In this document: piece by piece, positions 6,993-15,396 of the stretch
Layout: every line of letters starts with the position of its first letter
How positions within the stretch are numbered: the first letter of the stretch is position 1
From: Peptococcaceae bacterium
GTDB lineage: Bacteria; Bacillota; Desulfitobacteriia; Desulfitobacteriales; Desulfitobacteriaceae
Reading direction: 5' to 3'
DNA: 25,199 nt
NCBI GenBank assembly: GCA_031289815.1
Contig: JAITOS010000116.1
Location: 1-25,199 of the forward strand
Notes under the pieces: generated by a model
The model's database searches: none
Seen by the model: the letters and a program-made list of their open reading frames with translations, nothing else
Told to the model about the DNA's origin: nothing
Translations under genes and position numbers: made by a program

Positions 6993-8210
6993 ATGAGCAA
7001 ATGGCATACCGACCAGTGGTTCGTTAGTCCTTTGAACTACGAACCGGAAGTAACCAAAGATTTTGCATTTGCACCCGAGATCAAATTCCATGACGTAACC
7101 TTGCGAGATGGAGAACAACAGGCAGGATTGACCTTCCGCAAAGAGGAGAAAATTAAGATTGCGGAAGGACTCGCCAAAGCGGGGATTCATCGTATTGAAG
7201 CCGGTATGCCGGCCGTATCGCCACAGGATGCCGCGGCGATTAAAGAGATCGTCAATATGAATCTGGGACCTGAAATCTTTGCTTTCGCTCGCTGTATGGT
7301 TTCCGATGTGGAAAAAGCAGCGGACTGTGGCGTGAAAGGGATCGTCGTCGAAATTCCTTCCAGTGACCACCTGATCAAGGAAGCGTATAAATGGCCGTTG
7401 GAAAAAGCGATTGAATCCTCGATCAAAGCGACGCTGAAAGCGAAGGAATATGGTTTGTACACCTGTTTCTTCCCGATTGACTTCAGCCGCGCGAATCTGA
7501 GCTGGGTACTCGACCTGATTGAACGTGTGGCCGCGGAAGGTCATATGGACGCCTTGGTTATGGTGGATACCTTTGGCGGACTGTCCCCGCACGCGATTCC
7601 CTACATGATCAAATCTTTCCAGAAACGCATTAAGAAACCGATCGAGCTGCATTTCCATGATGATGTAGGTCTGGGCACAGCCAATACCCTGATCGGTCTG
7701 GCGAACGGCGCGTCTGTGGTACATTCCACGGTTTCGGCCATCGGCGAACGCGCTGGGAACACCGCTTATGAAGATGTAGCCATTGCGCTGTTAACCATGT
7801 ATGGCATTGACACAAAGCTGAACTACAAGATGATTTATCCGCTGTCCAAGTTGGTTCAGGAAATTTCCGGGTTCACGGCGCAGCCGAATAAAGGGCTCAT
7901 CGGCGATGATATTTTCAACGTAGAGTCGGGAATTATCGCCAGCTGGTTCAAGAATACGAAGGATACGCATCCGGTGGAAGTATTCCCGATTCACTGGGAT
8001 CTGATCGGGCATAAAGAAGCTCAGGTGGTGATCGGTAAGAACAGCGGTATCGACTCGATCTGGATCAATCTGGAAAAATACGGTTATGACAATGTCTCCA
8101 CGGAGCAAGCGAACGCGATCCTGGATGAAGTTAAGGCGAAGGCTTATGAAACCAAACGCCTCCTGACCGAAGCTGAATTCAAAAAAATCGTTGACAGCGT
8201 AGCCAAATAA
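6993..8210 (+). CDS. DRE-TIM metallolyase (HMGL / isopropylmalate-synthase family)
   Basis: A 405-residue enzyme of the family that makes or breaks C-C bonds between acetyl-CoA and 2-oxoacids: isopropylmalate, homocitrate, citramalate and Re-citrate synthases, and HMG-CoA lyase. The metal and active-site signatures are clear: HDVTLRDGEQ (residues 33-42) and HFHDDVG with His220 and His222, then GERAGN (251-256). The C-terminal part (about 290-405, including VVIGKNSG) looks like the homocitrate/citramalate-synthase linker region; a long LeuA-type regulatory domain is absent. AAGGAGG lies 7 nt before the ATG. It is the first gene behind the sigma-54 promoter. Exact substrate is unknown; synthesis or cleavage of citramalate, citrate or a homologue are all possible. 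Confidence 0.85.
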   Translation: MSKWHTDQWFVSPLNYEPEVTKDFAFAPEIKFHDVTLRDGEQQAGLTFRKEEKIKIAEGLAKAGIHRIEAGMPAVSPQDAAAIKEIVNMNLGPEIFAFARCMVSDVEKAADCGVKGIVVEIPSSDHLIKEAYKWPLEKAIESSIKATLKAKEYGLYTCFFPIDFSRANLSWVLDLIERVAAEGHMDALVMVDTFGGLSPHAIPYMIKSFQKRIKKPIELHFHDDVGLGTANTLIGLANGASVVHSTVSAIGERAGNTAYEDVAIALLTMYGIDTKLNYKMIYPLSKLVQEISGFTAQPNKGLIGDDIFNVESGIIASWFKNTKDTHPVEVFPIHWDLIGHKEAQVVIGKNSGIDSIWINLEKYGYDNVSTEQANAILDEVKAKAYETKRLLTEAEFKKIVDSVAK

Positions 8211-8258
8211 GTTTGTCTGTATTGCCGGTCAATTAGTATTGGGAAAGAAGGGTTAATT

Positions 8259-9116
8259 GTGGGTAGGATCCGAAGTGTTCTGTTTGTACCAGGCCATAAG
8301 GAAAAGATGGTGGTAAAATCTGTCAATGCCGAATCTGAAACTGACGGCGTCGTATGGGATATTGAAGACGCCGTACCGCCGTCCGAGAAACCGGCGGCGC
8401 GCCAGCTGATTGGCAAAACCTTGCAGGAAGGTTTGCCGGCGAAACCGGTATATGTGCGCGTTAACGCGCTGGCGACCAAGATGACGGGCGAAGATTTGCG
8501 GGCCGTTGTGTATCCCGGACTGTATGCCGTTATGGTGCCTAAGGTTGAATCCAAGGATGATATTACAGCGGTTTCGGCCTTGCTGGAAACCTTGGAGCAA
8601 GAGAGAGGCATTACGGAAAAGATCAAGATTCACGCGATCGTAGAAACCTGTCTGGGCGTCCTGAAGGCGCTGGAAATCGTCACCTCATCTGACCGGATTG
8701 AAGGGGTATCCTTCGGTGCGGAAGATTTCACGTTGGATCTCGGCACCAGCCGTTCCCGTGAAGGCATCGAATTGGCCCACGCCAGAGGTTTGGTGGTCTT
8801 GGCGGGCGCCGCGGCTAAAGTCAATATTATCGATACCGTGTTCTCGGATCTGAATGATGAAGAAGGGTTAGCGAACGAATGTCGCGGCAGCCGTCAAATG
8901 GGCTTCCTGGCGAAGTTTGCCATTCATCCCAAGCAGGTTCCGGTGATCAACGCGGCTTTCTCGCCGACGCAGGCGGAGATTGATTTTGCTACCCGCGTAG
9001 TCGAAGCTTTTGCCAAGGCGCAAGCGGAAAATATCGGCGTCATCACAGTTGATGGCAAAATGATTGACCCGCCGGTCGTTGAAAGAGCCAGAAAACTTCT
9101 GGCGTCCACAAAATAA
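8259..9116 (+). CDS. CitE / malyl-CoA-lyase-type aldolase (HpcH/HpaI family)
   Basis: A 285-residue TIM-barrel lyase. These enzymes cleave a 3-hydroxyacyl-CoA with a 3-carboxylate (malyl-CoA, citramalyl-CoA, citryl-ACP) into acetyl-CoA or acetyl-ACP and a 2-oxoacid. Visible signatures are SVLFVPG (6-12), DIEDAV (34-39), the substrate Arg67 in VRVNA, Glu129 in AIVET and Asp156 in FGAEDF, plus the C-terminal IHPKQ. Length fits stand-alone CitE-like lyases. No citrate lyase alpha or gamma subunit lies nearby, so a free CoA thioester is the likely substrate, not the citrate lyase complex. The start is GTG with a purine-rich GGGAAAGAAGGG upstream. A SucCD-like pair follows, as in malate-CoA ligase/malyl-CoA lyase systems. 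Which acyl-CoA it uses is inference. Confidence 0.87.
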   Translation: MGRIRSVLFVPGHKEKMVVKSVNAESETDGVVWDIEDAVPPSEKPAARQLIGKTLQEGLPAKPVYVRVNALATKMTGEDLRAVVYPGLYAVMVPKVESKDDITAVSALLETLEQERGITEKIKIHAIVETCLGVLKALEIVTSSDRIEGVSFGAEDFTLDLGTSRSREGIELAHARGLVVLAGAAAKVNIIDTVFSDLNDEEGLANECRGSRQMGFLAKFAIHPKQVPVINAAFSPTQAEIDFATRVVEAFAKAQAENIGVITVDGKMIDPPVVERARKLLASTK

Positions 9117-9166
9117 ACAGAGTGCCTTAAAACACAGTCTGTGGAAATGAATGAAGTGGAGCAAAA

Positions 9167-10378
9167 TTGGCGCGTTTATTAGAGAATGAGGCTCTGAGGA
9201 TTCTCGCCGACAATAAGCTCCCGGTTCCTCGGTTTGAATACGCGGCGACGCCGGAGGAAGCCAAGCAGGCGGCGGAAAATTTAAATGTACCGGTGGTCAT
9301 CAAAGCGCTGGTGCCTGTCGCTAACAGAGGAAAGGCCGGAGCGGTGGTTTTCGCCGACGAACCGGAGCAAGCGGCGCTAAATACAGAGGTTTTATTGGGA
9401 TCTTCAGTGCAGCATTGTCTTGTAGAAAAGGTTTTAATATGTGAAAAGCTCAATACTGATCAGGAACTGTTTGTCTCTATAACCATCGATCATGGGTTAC
9501 AATGTCCGGTCGTATTTGCCAGCACGGCCGGAGGGGTTGACTTTGAAGAGATTGTTTCCAGGAACCCGGAAAAGATCAGAAAAGTTTATGTAGATCCGTA
9601 TAAAGGCTTACCTGATTATGTAGCGAAGGAAACATGGGCGGATCTGGGCTTGAAGGGTTCGGTTTTAAGGGACGCCGCGATGATTTTAAGCAAATTGTAC
9701 AATGTTTTTGGCGCGTATGATTGCGATCTTCTGGAAGTCAACCCGTTAGTCATTACCAAAGAAAGCAAAATATGTATCGTCTCCGCGGCGATGACCATCG
9801 ATGACGCCGCCCTGTTTCGTCATCCAGAACTGAATCATGTGCTTCAGATGGGAAATGATTACGCATGGCGCGCTCTCACTTCAATGGAAAAGGATATTGT
9901 TGATATCAATGAAACCGATCCTTACCGTGGGAAGGTGATGTGCATGGAACTGGGCGGCGGAGATATTGCTTTCATGTGCGGCGGTTGCGGTGGCAGCCTG
10001 CTGATGTTGGACGCCCTGCTGCAATACGGCGGTAAACCGGCGAACTATTTAGCCTTTGACGGCAATCCGCCGGAGAGAAAAGTGTATGGCCTTACCAAAG
10101 TATTGTTAGCGAAACCCGGAGTCCGAGGATTGTTTGTTTGCGCCAACATAGCCAACGACGTCCAGGTAGACGTTGTCGCCAATGGAATCGTTAAAGCGTT
10201 GCAAGAGGCGAAGAAAAGCGGCGATTTTCCGGTGGTGGTCCGGCTGGCGGGAGTGAATGACGAAATAGGCCGGGAAATATTCAACGCAGCGGGGGTGGAG
10301 TACTACGGCGAAGAGATCACCATGACCATGGCCGCAAAAAGAATGATCGAGAGAATGAATCAGATCAAAGCCGGATAA
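9167..10378 (+). CDS. Divergent succinyl-CoA-synthetase-like beta subunit
   Basis: A 403-residue protein with an ATP-grasp domain and a CoA-ligase domain, overall colinear with SucC. The N-terminal LLENEALRILADNKLPVP, the ATP-binding VVIKALVPVANRGKAG and EVNPL (Asn192, a Mg2+ ligand) are present. The second Mg2+ ligand, Asp213 in E. coli numbering, is Ser206 here, with Ala208 in place of the following Lys. The glycine-rich GGGA of the C-terminal domain is replaced by FDGN, and the NIFGGI helix that faces the phosphohistidine reads ANIAND. So the fold is clear, but standard succinyl-CoA synthetase chemistry is doubtful. The start is TTG with a weak ribosome-binding site. It pairs with the alpha-like gene 9 bases downstream. 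Confidence 0.8.
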   Translation: MARLLENEALRILADNKLPVPRFEYAATPEEAKQAAENLNVPVVIKALVPVANRGKAGAVVFADEPEQAALNTEVLLGSSVQHCLVEKVLICEKLNTDQELFVSITIDHGLQCPVVFASTAGGVDFEEIVSRNPEKIRKVYVDPYKGLPDYVAKETWADLGLKGSVLRDAAMILSKLYNVFGAYDCDLLEVNPLVITKESKICIVSAAMTIDDAALFRHPELNHVLQMGNDYAWRALTSMEKDIVDINETDPYRGKVMCMELGGGDIAFMCGGCGGSLLMLDALLQYGGKPANYLAFDGNPPERKVYGLTKVLLAKPGVRGLFVCANIANDVQVDVVANGIVKALQEAKKSGDFPVVVRLAGVNDEIGREIFNAAGVEYYGEEITMTMAAKRMIERMNQIKAG

Positions 10379-10387
10379 GGTGGTAAA

Positions 10388-11299
10388 ATGGGGATATTAG
10401 TCGATAGGAATTCACGCGTTGGGATCGTGGGAATCACCGGGCTGGACGCGATGGCGGCGGCGAAAGATATGCTGAATTATGGGACGCCTGTTCTCGCGGG
10501 AATTTCTCCCGGCAGAAGAGGAGAAAGAATTCAGGAAATACCGGTGTATGATACGGTCAGGCAAGCGGTGGAAGAACAAGGCGTAAATACAATGCTCATT
10601 TATGCGCCGCCTGCCTTTATACTGGATGCTGTTCAGGAAACGCTGGCAAGCGATATCAAACTGATGGTTATTCCGACAGAGAAGGTTCCGAATCAGGACG
10701 TATTAAAAGCGATCTATGAGATAAAAGCCGTTGGAGCCCGGATGATCGGCCCCAATACGATTGGACTGATTCATCCGTTAGAACGAGTTAAATTGGGAGC
10801 AATCGGTGGAGACAAAGTAGAAAGATGTTTCATTCCGGGATGTGTCGGGGTGATATCGCGCAGTGCCGGTATGACTGCGGAAACCGCTCATATGATTAAA
10901 AAATCCGGCTTGGGGGTCAGTACGGCCGTGAATATCGGCGGCGACGCCCTCATCGGCACAACGCCGAAAGAGCTATTGGAGCTGTTTGAAAGAGATCCGC
11001 AGACGAAAGCAGTTATCCTGTTTACGGAGCGCAATATACTTCTTGAGGAAGAAGTGATGGAATTTATCGGACAAGGGTCTTTCTCCAAGCCTTTGATTGC
11101 GGCAATTGCCGGGAAACACACCCTGCATATGCTGAAAAAGCCGTGGCTCGGTTATGAGAAAATCGCCGATGAAAGCGCTGATAAATGGTCGGAGAAACTG
11201 AAAAGACTAAAAGCGGCCGGAGTTCACGTAGCGGATAAGTATGACGATATCATTACGATCTTACAGGACCTGGAACTCGAAGAATCTTGGGTAGTTTAA
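10388..11299 (+). CDS. Divergent succinyl-CoA-synthetase-like alpha subunit
   Basis: A 303-residue protein colinear with SucD. The CoA-binding Rossmann domain is present (VGIVGITG near residues 12-19, ISPGRRG, APPAFILDA, RMIGPNTIG), followed by the second domain with GVISRSAGMT and NIGGDALIGTT. In SucD a Glu in GEIGG and the phosphorylated His in GHAGA are essential. Here the Glu is kept as Glu214 in FTERN, but the GHAGA segment is missing and the aligned position falls at Pro252/Trp253. His244 and His247 (GKHTLH) are near but misplaced. It is probably the partner of the preceding beta-like subunit (9-base gap). It may use a different acid, a different mechanism, or not be a ligase at all. 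Confidence 0.8.
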   Translation: MGILVDRNSRVGIVGITGLDAMAAAKDMLNYGTPVLAGISPGRRGERIQEIPVYDTVRQAVEEQGVNTMLIYAPPAFILDAVQETLASDIKLMVIPTEKVPNQDVLKAIYEIKAVGARMIGPNTIGLIHPLERVKLGAIGGDKVERCFIPGCVGVISRSAGMTAETAHMIKKSGLGVSTAVNIGGDALIGTTPKELLELFERDPQTKAVILFTERNILLEEEVMEFIGQGSFSKPLIAAIAGKHTLHMLKKPWLGYEKIADESADKWSEKLKRLKAAGVHVADKYDDIITILQDLELEESWVV

Positions 11300-11319
11300 T
11301 TTAAGGAGGTATGGACCAA

Positions 11320-11949
11320 GTGAGTAGCTATCGAGCTTTTACCCTCCGCAAGTTACAGTCTTTATTGGGCGTGCTGCCGTTGGGCGTATTCTTTTTCGTA
11401 CATCTGACGCTCAATTCCGCCGCGGCTAAAGGAGAAAACGTTTATAACACGGTTATCGGCGTAATGCGAGGGTTCCCAAACATTTGGGTGTATGAATGGG
11501 TGATCATTTTCATCCCCCTGCTCATTCATGGCTTGTACGGGCTGTGGATTTGGTGGACGGGAAAATCGAATGTAACCCGGTATGGAAATTATCGTAACTG
11601 GATGTATTTGCTCCAGAGATTATCAGGGATTATCGCTTTTATTTTCCTGGTCTATCATGTGTTTGTATTCAGGTATGGCGAGCTATTCTTTAAAATCCCA
11701 GAACTTTCCTTTGAGTTTATCGCTCTGCAGTTCACGGATCCCTTGATCTTTGCTATTTATTTGATCGGATTAGTGTCGGCTGCCTTTCATTTTGGCAATG
11801 GTATCTATACGTTCTGCATTACCTGGGGGATTACTGTCGGCCAAAAGAGCCAAAAATTTGTTAATCTCGTATCCTGGGTCATCTGTATCGTGTTTTCTTT
11901 GTATGGACTGAATTCCATGTTAGCATTCTTAGGCAAAAATATATTTTAG
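11320..11949 (+). CDS. sdhC: Succinate dehydrogenase/fumarate reductase cytochrome b558 subunit
   Basis: A 209-residue membrane anchor of the type B (Bacillus-like) complex II family with five predicted spans. Four His residues in membrane segments (28, 70, 113, 157) are placed as expected for two haem b groups. It anchors SdhA and SdhB to the cytoplasmic face and passes electrons between the iron-sulfur subunit and (mena)quinone. An ATG at 11311 lies only one base after AAGGAGG (11303-11309), too close to be used. The in-frame GTG at 11320 is 10 nt away and is preferred. The gene order C-A-B is the usual one for this type. Direction in the cell (succinate oxidation or fumarate reduction) cannot be told; a methylated homologue of succinate is also possible. 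Confidence 0.92.
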   Translation: MSSYRAFTLRKLQSLLGVLPLGVFFFVHLTLNSAAAKGENVYNTVIGVMRGFPNIWVYEWVIIFIPLLIHGLYGLWIWWTGKSNVTRYGNYRNWMYLLQRLSGIIAFIFLVYHVFVFRYGELFFKIPELSFEFIALQFTDPLIFAIYLIGLVSAAFHFGNGIYTFCITWGITVGQKSQKFVNLVSWVICIVFSLYGLNSMLAFLGKNIF

Positions 11950-11976
11950 CCGTTCTTCGATAGGAGGTATAGGAGC

Positions 11977-13710
11977 ATGAGCGCACCACAAGTACTAGTG
12001 ATCGGAGGCGGACTAGCCGGACTGATGGCCGCTATCCGTGTTGCGGAAAAGGGAGCCAATGTAAAGGTATTTTCCCTTTGCGCACCCAAACGATCACACT
12101 CAGCCTGTGCCCAAGGCGGTATTAATGGAGCCATTAATACCCTGGGACAGGGTGATTCGCCAAAGTATCATTTTGAAGAGACCATTTATGGTGGAGACTT
12201 TTTAGCCAATCAGACGATCGTTAAAGGTTTTACGGATGCGGCGCCACGTTTGATCCATATGTTGGATCGTATGGGTGTTACCTTTAACCGTACCCCGGAA
12301 GGACTCATTGACCTGCGCCGGGCAGGGGGAACCAAGTTTAACCGGGTGGCCTTCGCGGGAGGAACCACCGGACAGCAGATGCTGTACGCTTTGGATGAAC
12401 AGACCCGCAAATTGGAAGAACAGGGAAGAGTGGAAGTCCTCTTTCCGTGGGATTTCATGGAAGCCATCATCGATGAAGAAGGTAACTGTCGCGGGGCGGT
12501 TCTTCAGGATCTGACGACTATGGAAGTCAAGGCTTTTCGCGGGGACGCCGTGATCATGGCGACCGGCGGCTTAGGCTATCTCTTCGGAAAGAGCACTAAC
12601 GCCGTGATCAATAACGGCAGCGCCGTGAGCGCGCTGTATCAGCAGGGGGCGATCTACGCCAACGGCGAGTTCATCCAAATCCATCCGACCTCGATTCCGA
12701 TGGACGACAAGAACCGCCTGATGTCGGAAACCTGCCGCGGAGAAGGCGGCCGGGTCTGGGTGTACAAAGATGGGAAACCGTGGTACTTCCTGGAAGAGTG
12801 GTATCCGAATTACGGAAACCTGGTGCCCAGGGATATTGCAACGAGAGAAATCTTTAAGGTATGCGTCGATATGAAATTGGGGATCGACGGCGAAAACATG
12901 GTGTATCTGGATCTTTCCCACCTGGATCCGAACTGGCTGCAACAACGTTTGGGCGGGATTCTGGATATGTATGAAATCTTTGTCGGCGATGATCCGCGTA
13001 AGGTTCCCATGAAGATTTTCCCGACGGTCCACTTCACGATGGGCGGCCTGTGGGTAGATGAAACACAGACGACCAAAATACCGGGATTATACGCCGCAGG
13101 CGAATGCGAGTATCAGTATCACGGAGCGAACCGTCTGGGCGGTAACGCCATGCCGGCTTGTATGTACGCCGGGGAGCTGGCCGGCAACAGCGCTATGGAT
13201 TATATCAAAGGCTTAGCCAAGAGCGCGGCGGATTTGCCGGATAAAGTCTTTGATTCGGCTCAGAAGAAAAACGCGGAAGTAGACGGGAATATTTACAAGC
13301 TGACGGGAACGGAAAATCCCTATTTACTCCATCGGGAAATGGGCGAATGGATGACGAATAACGCTACGGTTGTTCGCTATAATGATCGCTTACAGAATAC
13401 GGACAACAAGCTGCTGGAGCTGATGGAACGCTTTAAGAAGATCGGTATTTCCGATAACACCAACTGGTCCAATCAGGTAGTACCCTTTACCCGTCAATTA
13501 TGGAACATGTTAGAGCTGTCGAGAGTCATCACCATCGGCGCGATTGCCCGGAATGAAAGCCGCGGCGCGCATTATAAGCCGGACTTCCCGGAACGGGATG
13601 ATGAGAATTGGCTGAAGACGACCCTGGCGACCTACTCGAAGGACGGTCCCAAACTTTCGTATGAAGATGTCGATATTCAACACGTTAAACCGCGTCCGCG
13701 CCGTTATTAG
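11977..13710 (+). CDS. sdhA: Succinate dehydrogenase/fumarate reductase flavoprotein subunit
   Basis: A 577-residue flavoprotein that oxidises succinate to fumarate or does the reverse. The FAD-binding GGGLAGLMAA is at the N-terminus, and SHSACAQGGIN contains His41, the likely covalent FAD attachment. Substrate residues are visible in IHPTSI, the catalytic Arg segment VPRDIATREI and the capping segment GANRLGGNA. It resembles Bacillus-type SdhA closely, including the LLDRMGVTFNRTPEGL-like stretch. The length is typical and no key residue is missing. AGGAGG lies 9 nt upstream of the ATG. Being inside a sigma-54-controlled operon suggests a role in one catabolic pathway, or that this organism makes its only complex II on demand. 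Confidence 0.95.
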   Translation: MSAPQVLVIGGGLAGLMAAIRVAEKGANVKVFSLCAPKRSHSACAQGGINGAINTLGQGDSPKYHFEETIYGGDFLANQTIVKGFTDAAPRLIHMLDRMGVTFNRTPEGLIDLRRAGGTKFNRVAFAGGTTGQQMLYALDEQTRKLEEQGRVEVLFPWDFMEAIIDEEGNCRGAVLQDLTTMEVKAFRGDAVIMATGGLGYLFGKSTNAVINNGSAVSALYQQGAIYANGEFIQIHPTSIPMDDKNRLMSETCRGEGGRVWVYKDGKPWYFLEEWYPNYGNLVPRDIATREIFKVCVDMKLGIDGENMVYLDLSHLDPNWLQQRLGGILDMYEIFVGDDPRKVPMKIFPTVHFTMGGLWVDETQTTKIPGLYAAGECEYQYHGANRLGGNAMPACMYAGELAGNSAMDYIKGLAKSAADLPDKVFDSAQKKNAEVDGNIYKLTGTENPYLLHREMGEWMTNNATVVRYNDRLQNTDNKLLELMERFKKIGISDNTNWSNQVVPFTRQLWNMLELSRVITIGAIARNESRGAHYKPDFPERDDENWLKTTLATYSKDGPKLSYEDVDIQHVKPRPRRY

Positions 13711-13722
13711 GAGGTGATACAA

Positions 13723-14472
13723 ATGGCGAATAAAGAGATTCGATTAAAAATTAAACGTCAGGATAACCAGTCTTCCGCTCCCTACTGGCAAGAATTTGTC
13801 CTCCCGTACCGGCCCACCCTCAATGTCATTTCCTGTCTGATGGAAATCCAGCGCAATCCGGTAGACGCCACGGGTAAAACCGTGTCGCCGGTTATCTGGG
13901 AATGCAATTGCCTGGAAGAAGTATGCGGGGCGTGTTCCATGCTGATTAACGGTAAAGCGCGTCAGGCGTGCAGCGCCTTGATTGACAAACTGGCTCAGCC
14001 GATCGTTTTAGAACCGCTGTCAAAGTTTCCCACCGTGCGGGACTTGATGATCGATCGGACCGTCATGTTCAAAAACCTGAAAAAAGTCAAAGCCTGGATC
14101 AATATTGATGGGACGCATGACTTGGGACCCGGACCGAGATTTCCGGAAAAAACAAGGCTTTGGGCCTATGAATTGAGCCGGTGTATGACTTGCGGCTGCT
14201 GTATGGAATCTTGCCCGCAGGTGAATCCTTCCTCTAAATTTATCGGGCCGACGGCCATCGCCCAGGTGCGCTTGATGAATGCGCTGCCGAACGGCGAAAT
14301 GGACGCGGAAGAAAGATTAAACGCTCTGATGCAGCCTGGTGGCGCGGCGGAATGCGGCAACGCCCAGAACTGCGAAAAGGCGTGCCCGAAAGAGCTGCCG
14401 TTGCTGACCTCGATCGCTGATATCAACCGTCAGCTGACGGTAAAGAGTATCTTTGGATTACTAAGAAAGTAA
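13723..14472 (+). CDS. sdhB: Succinate dehydrogenase/fumarate reductase iron-sulfur subunit
   Basis: A 249-residue protein carrying three iron-sulfur clusters that wire the flavin to the haem subunit. Cys63, 68, 71 and 83 form the plant-ferredoxin-type [2Fe-2S] site. CMTCGCCMESCP (Cys154, 157, 160, 164) and CGNAQNCEKACP (Cys211, 217, 221) supply the [4Fe-4S] and [3Fe-4S] clusters. An upstream in-frame GTG at 13714 overlaps the ribosome-binding site AGGAGG, so I use the ATG at 13723, 8 nt from it. The gene follows sdhA after 12 bases. An extra Cys61 just before the first cluster is mildly unusual. Confidence 0.93.
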   Translation: MANKEIRLKIKRQDNQSSAPYWQEFVLPYRPTLNVISCLMEIQRNPVDATGKTVSPVIWECNCLEEVCGACSMLINGKARQACSALIDKLAQPIVLEPLSKFPTVRDLMIDRTVMFKNLKKVKAWINIDGTHDLGPGPRFPEKTRLWAYELSRCMTCGCCMESCPQVNPSSKFIGPTAIAQVRLMNALPNGEMDAEERLNALMQPGGAAECGNAQNCEKACPKELPLLTSIADINRQLTVKSIFGLLRK

Positions 14473-14491
14473 AAGGGAGAGGTGAATTTAC

Positions 14492-15394
14492 TTGTCTATC
14501 AAACAAAGCCTTATCGAATCCGTCGTATTTGAGCTCTATAAGCAGGCCTCCATTGAGATTCCGCCGGACGTCATGCGTGCCTTGCAAAAAGGATATGACC
14601 TCGAGGATTCTCTGGTCGCCAAAGGGCAATTTGAAGCGATTATGGAAAACATTAACATCGCCCACACCAAGCAAGTCGGTATGTGCCAGGATACGGGTGT
14701 GCCGATCATTTACGCTGATCTGGGCTTAAAGGCGCAGGTGGAAGGCGATCCTTACGAAGCGTTTACCGAAGCGATTAAGAAAGCGACCACAGCGGTGCCG
14801 ATGCGCCAAAACGTTATCAATCCGCTGACCAAAAAGAATTCCGGCACGAATACCGGCTGGGGGATCCCTTATGTTCATTGGGATACGCTTCCCGATAAGG
14901 ATTATCTGGATATTTTAGCCGTGACCAAAGGTTTCGGTTCGGAAATGCGCGGCAGTCAATGTTGGGTGTTATCCAGTGAAGACGTTGGTCGGGCGACGGT
15001 GAAAGCGGTTCTGGACGTGGTCGCTGACTCTATGGGCGAGCCTTGTCCGCCGGTGATCATCGGCGTAGGCATCGGCGGCTTTGCCGACAGCTCCATGTCG
15101 ATTGCGAAGAAAGCGCTGTTCCGTGATCCCATTGGTTCCCGTAACCCCGATCCGGATGTAGCCGCGCTGGAAGAAGAAATCGAAACAGCAGTCAACGGCT
15201 TAAACCTCGGACCGATGGGCTTTGGCGGCAAGACGTATACGTTAGGCGTTCACGCTGAATTGAGCGGTTCGCATACGGCGGTTATGCCGGTATCGGTCAT
15301 CTTCCAGTGCTGGGCCTGCCGCTATGCGAAAGCCCGTATTCACAACGACGGACGGGTTGAATATATCACCCATCCTCATTTGGGAGGTAAATAA
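14492..15394 (+). CDS. Class I (Fe-S) fumarase-family hydratase, alpha subunit
   Basis: The 300-residue N-terminal half of the oxygen-sensitive fumarase / L-tartrate dehydratase family, which adds water to fumarate, and in some members to mesaconate. Cys65 (MCQDTG), Cys185 (EPCPPVIIGVGIGG) and Cys273 or Cys276 (CWACR) can hold the catalytic [4Fe-4S] cluster. The substrate segment NPLTKKNSGTNTGWG is conserved, but the usual PKGGGSENMS loop reads TKGFGSEMRG, a notable change near the active site. The start is TTG with GAGAGG 9 nt upstream. The beta subunit begins 2 bases after its stop. Next to Sdh the simplest reading is fumarate to malate, but mesaconate to citramalate fits the altered loop and neighbours too. 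Confidence 0.87.
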   Translation: MSIKQSLIESVVFELYKQASIEIPPDVMRALQKGYDLEDSLVAKGQFEAIMENINIAHTKQVGMCQDTGVPIIYADLGLKAQVEGDPYEAFTEAIKKATTAVPMRQNVINPLTKKNSGTNTGWGIPYVHWDTLPDKDYLDILAVTKGFGSEMRGSQCWVLSSEDVGRATVKAVLDVVADSMGEPCPPVIIGVGIGGFADSSMSIAKKALFRDPIGSRNPDPDVAALEEEIETAVNGLNLGPMGFGGKTYTLGVHAELSGSHTAVMPVSVIFQCWACRYAKARIHNDGRVEYITHPHLGGK

Positions 15395-15396
15395 GC

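Noticed and set aside
6948..7724. 258-codon open frame on the minus strand
   Set aside because: It lies fully opposite the HMGL-type gene, has no ribosome-binding site, and its residue makeup (rich in Arg, Phe, His) is that of an antisense shadow.
8211..8258. Possible internal promoter between the first two operon genes
   Set aside because: No GG-N10-GC and no convincing -35/-10 pair; the gap is explained by a long intercistronic leader.
8259..9116. Citrate lyase beta subunit (citE of the citrate lyase complex)
   Set aside because: No citF, citD or citC-type genes accompany it; a stand-alone acyl-CoA lyase is more likely.
9133..9143. CACAG-T-CTGTG palindrome before the SucC-like gene
   Set aside because: Arms are only 5 bp and there is no promoter nearby, so chance is likely.
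12571..13032. 153-codon open frame on the minus strand
   Set aside because: Antisense to sdhA, whose own protein is unmistakable.
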